Below, piece after piece: positions 5,391 through 8,871 of a stretch of 8,871 nt of DNA. The position numbers and the translations under genes were made by a program. A model generated the notes under the pieces. It saw only the letters and a program-made list of their open reading frames with translations, was not told the origin of the DNA and made no database searches. Source of the DNA: CAZFYZ01 sp964523735 (GTDB lineage: Bacteria; Armatimonadota; UBA5829). Positions within the stretch are counted from its first letter, which is position 1, and each line of letters opens with the position of its first letter. The stretch is taken from the NCBI GenBank assembly GCA_964523735.1, contig CAZFYZ010000145.1, positions 1 through 8,871 of the forward strand, written 5' to 3'.

Positions 5391-6732
5391 AACCGGCTCC
5401 CATCGTGCGGCGTACTTCGTCAGCAATCTGGCCAACGAGCAGATCAAGCTCGTCTTGGTCAGGTCCCTCCGCCATCACGCGGATCAGCTTCTCCGTGCCG
5501 GATGGGCGAACGACTATGCGACCGCGCCCAGCAAGCTTGCTTTCCGCATCGCTTATTGCCTTAGCTATCTGAGGCCTCTTGTCCCAGCCATCCCGCTGCT
5601 TGACCCTGACGTTCACAAGCAGTTGAGGGAACTCCTTCATCTCGCAAGCGAGCTCCGAGAGGCGCTTGCCGGTCTGCTGCATGATGTTGAGGACCTCTAT
5701 CGCCGTCACCATGCCGTCGCCGGTTGTGGTGTAGCGTGACAGGATCAGGTGCCCCGACTTCTCCCCGCCTATGATCGCGCCAGTTCTGCGCATCTCATCG
5801 CAGACGTAGCGGTCGCCCACAGGAGTTCGGATGAGCTGGACCTTCTCCTTTGCCAGCGCGATCTCGAGGCCGATGTTGCTCATTACCGTGCCGACTACTG
5901 CGTTCGCCGGCAGTTCCCCGCTTCGGGCCTCATGAAGACCACAGATCGCCATCACATGATCGCCGTCCACGACATTGCCTTGCTCGTCGGACATGATGAC
6001 ACGGTCGGCATCCCCGTCAAAAGACAGGCCGATGTCAGCGCCCGTCTGCCTGACCAGCATCGCCATCTGCTCCGGATGAAGCGATCCGCTTGACTCGTTG
6101 ATATTGATGCCGTTAGGCGTGCAGTTCACGCAGGTCGTCTTTGCGCCGAGTTCGTAGAAGATGCGCGGCGCCAGTTCGCTGGCCGCCCCGTTTGCGCAGT
6201 CGATGACGATGTTTAGTCCGTCGAAGCGGGCGCGCGCGGTCTCCTTGACGTGGTAGGCGTAGTCCCAGATCAGCTCATGCTTGCGGAAGATATTGCCGAC
6301 GTGGCCGCCGTCAGGTTTTGGAAAGCCCTCGAAACCGTCGATCTCGGACTCTATGGCGGACTCCACGGAATCGTCCAGCTTGTAGCCGTCCGGACCGAAG
6401 AACTTGATTCCGTTGTCCTTGACTGGGTTGTGAGAAGCTGATATCACGGCGCCTGCGGAGCACTTGCTGCGGGTTGTGAGATAAGCGACCCCCGGGGTGG
6501 GGATGACGCCTGTGAGGAGCGCATCGACTCCCTGTGAGCAGACTCCGGCCGCGAGCGCACTCTCGAGGATATCTCCTGATATGCGTGGATCGCGGCCTAT
6601 GAGCACAGTTGTGCCCTGCTTACGCTCTATGATAACGTGCGCGGCGGTTGTTCCGAGTTGAAGTGCCAAGAGTGGAGTCAGCTCCACGTTGGCAAGTCCT
6701 CGCACACCGTCAGTTCCGAATAGCTTCCTCAA
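5389..6732 (-). CDS. glmM: Phosphoglucosamine mutase (GlmM)
   Basis: The enzyme converts glucosamine-6-phosphate to glucosamine-1-phosphate in the UDP-GlcNAc pathway that feeds peptidoglycan synthesis, in the cytoplasm. The 447-residue length is typical. It opens with RKLFGTDGVRG (2-12). The phosphoserine loop ISASHNP is at 97-103 with catalytic Ser100, the metal loop DGDADR at 239-244, the sugar-binding loop GGEKSGH at 322-328 and the phosphate-binding loop RPSGTEKLIRVM at 409-420. Most GlmM proteins have Pro after RPSGTE; here it is Lys415, a small departure close to the substrate phosphate. The start is TTG at 6730-6732 with AAGGAG 6 nt upstream. It follows cdaA-cdaR, the classical c-di-AMP operon order; in Firmicutes GlmM binds CdaA and lowers its activity. 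A 249-nt spacer separates it from cdaR, wider than usual for this group. Confidence 0.97.
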   Translation of the reverse strand: MRKLFGTDGVRGLANVELTPLLALQLGTTAAHVIIERKQGTTVLIGRDPRISGDILESALAAGVCSQGVDALLTGVIPTPGVAYLTTRSKCSAGAVISASHNPVKDNGIKFFGPDGYKLDDSVESAIESEIDGFEGFPKPDGGHVGNIFRKHELIWDYAYHVKETARARFDGLNIVIDCANGAASELAPRIFYELGAKTTCVNCTPNGININESSGSLHPEQMAMLVRQTGADIGLSFDGDADRVIMSDEQGNVVDGDHVMAICGLHEARSGELPANAVVGTVMSNIGLEIALAKEKVQLIRTPVGDRYVCDEMRRTGAIIGGEKSGHLILSRYTTTGDGMVTAIEVLNIMQQTGKRLSELACEMKEFPQLLVNVRVKQRDGWDKRPQIAKAISDAESKLAGRGRIVVRPSGTEKLIRVMAEGPDQDELDLLVGQIADEVRRTMGAG

Positions 6733-6738
6733 CCTTTT

Positions 6739-6744
6739 CTCCTT
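6739..6744 (-). promoter_or_regulatory. Ribosome-binding site supporting the TTG start of glmM
   Basis: AAGGAG on the minus strand lies 6 nt before TTG at 6730-6732. The protein begins MRKLFGTDGVRG, as in other GlmM proteins, so this TTG is well supported. Confidence 0.8.
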
Positions 6745-6765
6745 GGATGCTTAAGTCATGGCAAA

Positions 6766-6791
6766 GGGTGGCTGCGCGAGCGCCGCCACCC
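6766..6791 (-). terminator. Strong two-part hairpin in the cdaR-glmM spacer
   Basis: GGGTGGC (6766-6772) pairs with GCCACCC (6785-6791). An inner GCGC/GCGC stem lies across a single mismatch with a 2-nt loop, giving 11 pairs in all. On the minus strand it is followed by TTTGCC, only a short T tract, and lies 21 nt before the glmM ribosome-binding site. It could be a partial terminator that lowers glmM relative to cdaA-cdaR, an mRNA-processing site, or part of a glmM leader. Confidence 0.5.
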
Positions 6792-6810
6792 CTCTGAAAT
6801 GCACCTGACA

Positions 6811-6826
6811 AGGCTATTGTTAGCCT
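6811..6826 (-). other. Small perfect hairpin in the cdaR-glmM spacer
   Basis: AGGCTA (6811-6816) and TAGCCT (6821-6826) form a 6-bp stem with a 4-nt loop. On the minus strand it is followed by TGTCAGG. The rest of the 249-nt spacer 6733-6981 shows no convincing promoter or small gene to me. Confidence 0.35.
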
Positions 6827-6981
6827 CTTATGCCGCCCATCCCTTCATGAAGAAAGTCGCGCACGAAGTACACCAATTCCCAATCGAAGAGTGCACAAGA
6901 GGGGATGCTCCAGTTTGGATCGGTCACCGCTCTCCAGCGCTCAGGAGCCGGGAATACCCAGTGTAAAAGCGAACGCGAGGT

Positions 6982-7929
6982 TCATTCTCCGTCGGAGATA
7001 ATAACCGTCACAGAGACTCTGCGAGCGTTGACGGCACTTACACCGGGCGGAAGACGAAGCGCTACCTCGCGAGTGAAAGTGTCATGCAGACCCTCGATTG
7101 ACACTTCGTCCGTCTCCACCGTGCTTATACCGGCGAGCACCTGAGACCTGCCCTGCAGCGTCACGAACGCAGGCGTCACAGAGACCTTCGTCACCTTCGC
7201 AGGATACCGGGGTCTGCCTGTGATGGTCTCGCTCACCAGCACTGACTTGGTAGTCGGCACCGAGACAACGCCCATCTTCAGCCGGACTTTGTGTCTGCTG
7301 AGTTCGACACTGGGGACGCTCTTGCCCCGCGCGTCTACAGGGTCAACACCCACCAGGCTGTCCACCGGATGCGTGTCGATCTTGGAAGTAAGCTCGTGGC
7401 TGACTCTCAGAACCAAGCTGCGAACGGCGGCAAGGTCGGTGACTTTTCCGCTGACCTCCAGCGTTCCTGGAATCACCTCAGGCTTCGTAAAGGCGTAGCC
7501 CACTGGTGGCGCTGCCAGCAGTTTCACCTCTACCGGTAGTTGCTTGGCACGTATGGCTTCCATTTTCGCGCGGACGGACCGCGGTTCCACGGTTATCTCT
7601 GCTTCGCCCTTGCTCACGCCGGCGACCGCAGCGCTGACTTTCGCCGATGCACTGATCTTGTCCCTGCCGGACCCGAAACTTCGCATATCGACCCAGGCGG
7701 AGGCGTCTCCGACCCGGATGCCATCAACGGTGGTCTTCGGCCCCTGGATCACAATCGTCGCGTGCGAGCTGGACAACTCGGTTACATAACCCTGGGCGGC
7801 ATGGCGGGGCTCGATCTGAACGGAGAACGACTTGCGCGCCTGAGGATTGCGCTCTCCGTTGACATAGCCCCACAGCGAGACTGCGATACCCAGCGCGAGC
7901 AACTTGTAAAACAGGTTGTTCCTGATCAT
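6982..7929 (-). CDS. cdaR: YbbR-domain protein, CdaR-type regulator of diadenylate cyclase
   Basis: This is a 315-residue protein with one N-terminal membrane anchor (about residues 6-22, KLLALGIAVSLWGYV) and an extracytoplasmic part built of beta-rich YbbR repeats. Three repeats are visible, about 34-120, 129-218 and 224-310, each with the pattern of a short strand, a Pro or Gly turn and a V-x-I/L-x-G segment (IVIQGPKTTVDGI, LEVSGKVTDLAAV, VTLQGRSQVLAGI). The Bacillus subtilis protein is longer, with four repeats, so this is a compact version. CdaR proteins bind and modulate the membrane diadenylate cyclase CdaA. The ATG at 7927-7929 overlaps the TGA of cdaA in an ATGA, implying translational coupling and matched production. 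No ribosome-binding site of note precedes it, which fits coupling. The C-terminus is short and uncharged apart from SDGE. Confidence 0.92.
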   Translation of the reverse strand: MIRNNLFYKLLALGIAVSLWGYVNGERNPQARKSFSVQIEPRHAAQGYVTELSSSHATIVIQGPKTTVDGIRVGDASAWVDMRSFGSGRDKISASAKVSAAVAGVSKGEAEITVEPRSVRAKMEAIRAKQLPVEVKLLAAPPVGYAFTKPEVIPGTLEVSGKVTDLAAVRSLVLRVSHELTSKIDTHPVDSLVGVDPVDARGKSVPSVELSRHKVRLKMGVVSVPTTKSVLVSETITGRPRYPAKVTKVSVTPAFVTLQGRSQVLAGISTVETDEVSIEGLHDTFTREVALRLPPGVSAVNARRVSVTVIISDGE

Positions 7930-8786
7930 TTGAGTCTGAATCCGGCCTTGCGCAGCGTGCCGTCAACCTTCTTCTCGAACTTGGATCCGTCTATTCGTTC
8001 ATCGCTCAGTCCGGAGATACTTCGCAGCCACTGCGTCAGAGTCTCCTCGTTGAGCCCACGGTGCAGTTTGCCCTCGAGAGCCAGGGAGATGGTGCCTGTT
8101 TCCTCGGAGCATACGACCACTGCCGCGTCGCTTTCCTCGGCCACACCCAAAGCCGCCTTGTGGCGGGTGTGTATCATGCGGCCCACGTGTGTTGATTCCG
8201 ATAAGGGCAGCGTGCATCCGGCCGCGATGATCCGTGACCCGCGGATGAGCACTGCCCCATCATGAAGCGCACCGCCGGGGTTAAAGATCGAAGAGATGAG
8301 CTCTTCGCTGACAGTTGCGTCGAGTCGGGTTCCGGTTGCGGCGATCTCCTCGAGCTTATCCTCCTGCTCTATGACTATCAGCGCGCCTATCTGCTGCTCC
8401 GACATCCTGCAGGTTGCACGGACTATGACAGGAACAAGCGTCGTGACGTTCTTCTTCTCGAGGACCGTCAGCCGTGTTCCCCACTGGCCCATGTCCTCAA
8501 GAGCGTGCCTCAGTTCGGGGTAGAAGAATATCACGATGGCAACCGGCCCCAGTGGCAGGAATGATCGCAGGAGGTAGTTGATGGTGTGAAAGCGAGCGTG
8601 TTCCGTTACCCAGACAAGCGCGAGGAAGATCATCAGGCCCCAGATGAGCCTCATGGTGCGTGTGCGCTTGGACAGCATGATCAGCCAGTAGATCCCTGCT
8701 GCCACAAGGAGGATGTCGGCCACGTTGGTTAGAAGGTCAACCCCGTTGCCTGCGAGGTACTTCTGCCATGCGTGTAGAAGGTTCAA
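7926..8786 (-). CDS. cdaA: Membrane diadenylate cyclase (CdaA/DisA_N family)
   Basis: The enzyme condenses two ATP molecules to c-di-AMP, a second messenger for cell-wall, potassium and osmotic balance. The 286-residue length is typical for CdaA. Three membrane helices come first (about 22-38, 46-61, 70-88), followed by the family junction FFYPELRHALEDMG (87-100). The cyclase domain spans about 115-275. The DGA motif is present in ALHDGAVLIRGSRIIAAG (173-190, Asp176). The second active-site motif, normally GTRHR, reads HTRHK (206-210), so the last Arg of RHR is Lys210 and the preceding Gly is His. CSEETGTISLA (226-236) is conserved. The start is TTG at 8784-8786; an in-frame stop lies about 30 nt upstream and no better start fits, although the ribosome-binding site (GGA) is weak. 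It heads the cdaA-cdaR-glmM group. Confidence 0.95.
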   Translation of the reverse strand: MNLLHAWQKYLAGNGVDLLTNVADILLVAAGIYWLIMLSKRTRTMRLIWGLMIFLALVWVTEHARFHTINYLLRSFLPLGPVAIVIFFYPELRHALEDMGQWGTRLTVLEKKNVTTLVPVIVRATCRMSEQQIGALIVIEQEDKLEEIAATGTRLDATVSEELISSIFNPGGALHDGAVLIRGSRIIAAGCTLPLSESTHVGRMIHTRHKAALGVAEESDAAVVVCSEETGTISLALEGKLHRGLNEETLTQWLRSISGLSDERIDGSKFEKKVDGTLRKAGFRLK

Positions 8787-8818
8787 TGTCGCTTTTCCGA
8801 TGGGCTGAGGTTCGCCGC

Positions 8819-8864
8819 GCTAGCCCGCACTATTCACGAGCAGCGTGAATAGTGCTCAGCTAGC
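8819..8864. repeat. Long nested palindrome upstream of cdaA
   Basis: GCACTATTCACG (8827-8838) and CGTGAATAGTGC (8844-8855) pair perfectly over 12 bp around AGCAG. Outside them GCTAGC occurs at 8819-8824 and 8859-8864, extending the dyad to 46 bp with a small internal asymmetry. No T-run follows on the minus strand. It may end the transcript of the gene beyond the window, be a dispersed palindrome, or lie in the cdaA leader. The window stops 7 bp later, so the cdaA promoter cannot be seen. Confidence 0.6.
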
Positions 8865-8871
8865 CGTAGCT

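Noticed and set aside
6861..6876. Possible sigma-54 promoter before glmM (GG-N10-GC on the minus strand)
   Set aside because: The GG and GC are spaced correctly, but TGTA replaces CACG and GTGC replaces TTGC, a score expected by chance in GC-rich DNA.
7544..7561. TTGGCACG on the plus strand resembling a sigma-54 -24 element
   Set aside because: The -12 element is absent at the correct spacing and it lies inside the cdaR coding sequence on the opposite strand.

Overview
The window is GC-rich bacterial chromosome with eight complete protein genes, all on the minus strand, and the last 24 codons of a plus-strand gene at the left edge. The host is probably a deep-branching bacterium that has sigma-54 and c-di-AMP signalling. 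Armatimonadota or a related Terrabacteria lineage is my guess, not something the sequence proves. The cdaA-cdaR-glmM block is best known from Firmicutes. A sigma-54 gene argues against Cyanobacteria and Deinococcus. A translin-family protein is uncommon in bacteria. Start codons are unusual: by my choices cdaA, glmM and the cupin gene start with TTG and rpoN with GTG.

Layout in the direction of minus-strand transcription (right to left). (1) 8819-8864: a long palindrome upstream of cdaA. (2) 8786-4925: cdaA (diadenylate cyclase), overlapping by 4 nt with cdaR (membrane-anchored YbbR-domain regulator), then a 249-nt spacer with two hairpins, then glmM (phosphoglucosamine mutase), then a DUF985-type cupin gene whose ribosome-binding site overlaps the glmM stop codon. 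(3) 4748-2638: a translin-family RNA-binding protein followed by an HD-domain CCA-adding/poly(A) polymerase-family nucleotidyltransferase, with a 10-bp hairpin between them. (4) 2637-2260: an intergenic stretch with a terminator-like hairpin, two GGGACA-N3-TGTCCC palindromes, a near-consensus sigma-70 promoter and a leader of about 157 nt. (5) 2259-847: rpoN (sigma-54) with an unusual four-cysteine cluster near its N-terminus. (6) 846-525: a hairpin, a dispersed-type palindrome, a sigma-70-like promoter and a leader of about 147 nt. (7) 524-204: a small RRM protein with an RGG-rich tail, followed by a terminator. (8) 77-3 on the plus strand: a partial gene convergent with it.

Functionally there are two themes. 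The cdaA-cdaR-glmM group links c-di-AMP synthesis to UDP-GlcNAc and cell-wall precursor synthesis. The rest is RNA metabolism and transcription: an RRM protein, a CCA-adding-type enzyme, a translin homologue and an alternative sigma factor. The most interesting points are the translin-CCA pairing, the cysteine knuckle in sigma-54, the RHR-to-RHK change in CdaA, and a palindromic repeat present in two copies with a conserved loop and paired changes in the stem. I see no mobile element, CRISPR array, rRNA or tRNA.
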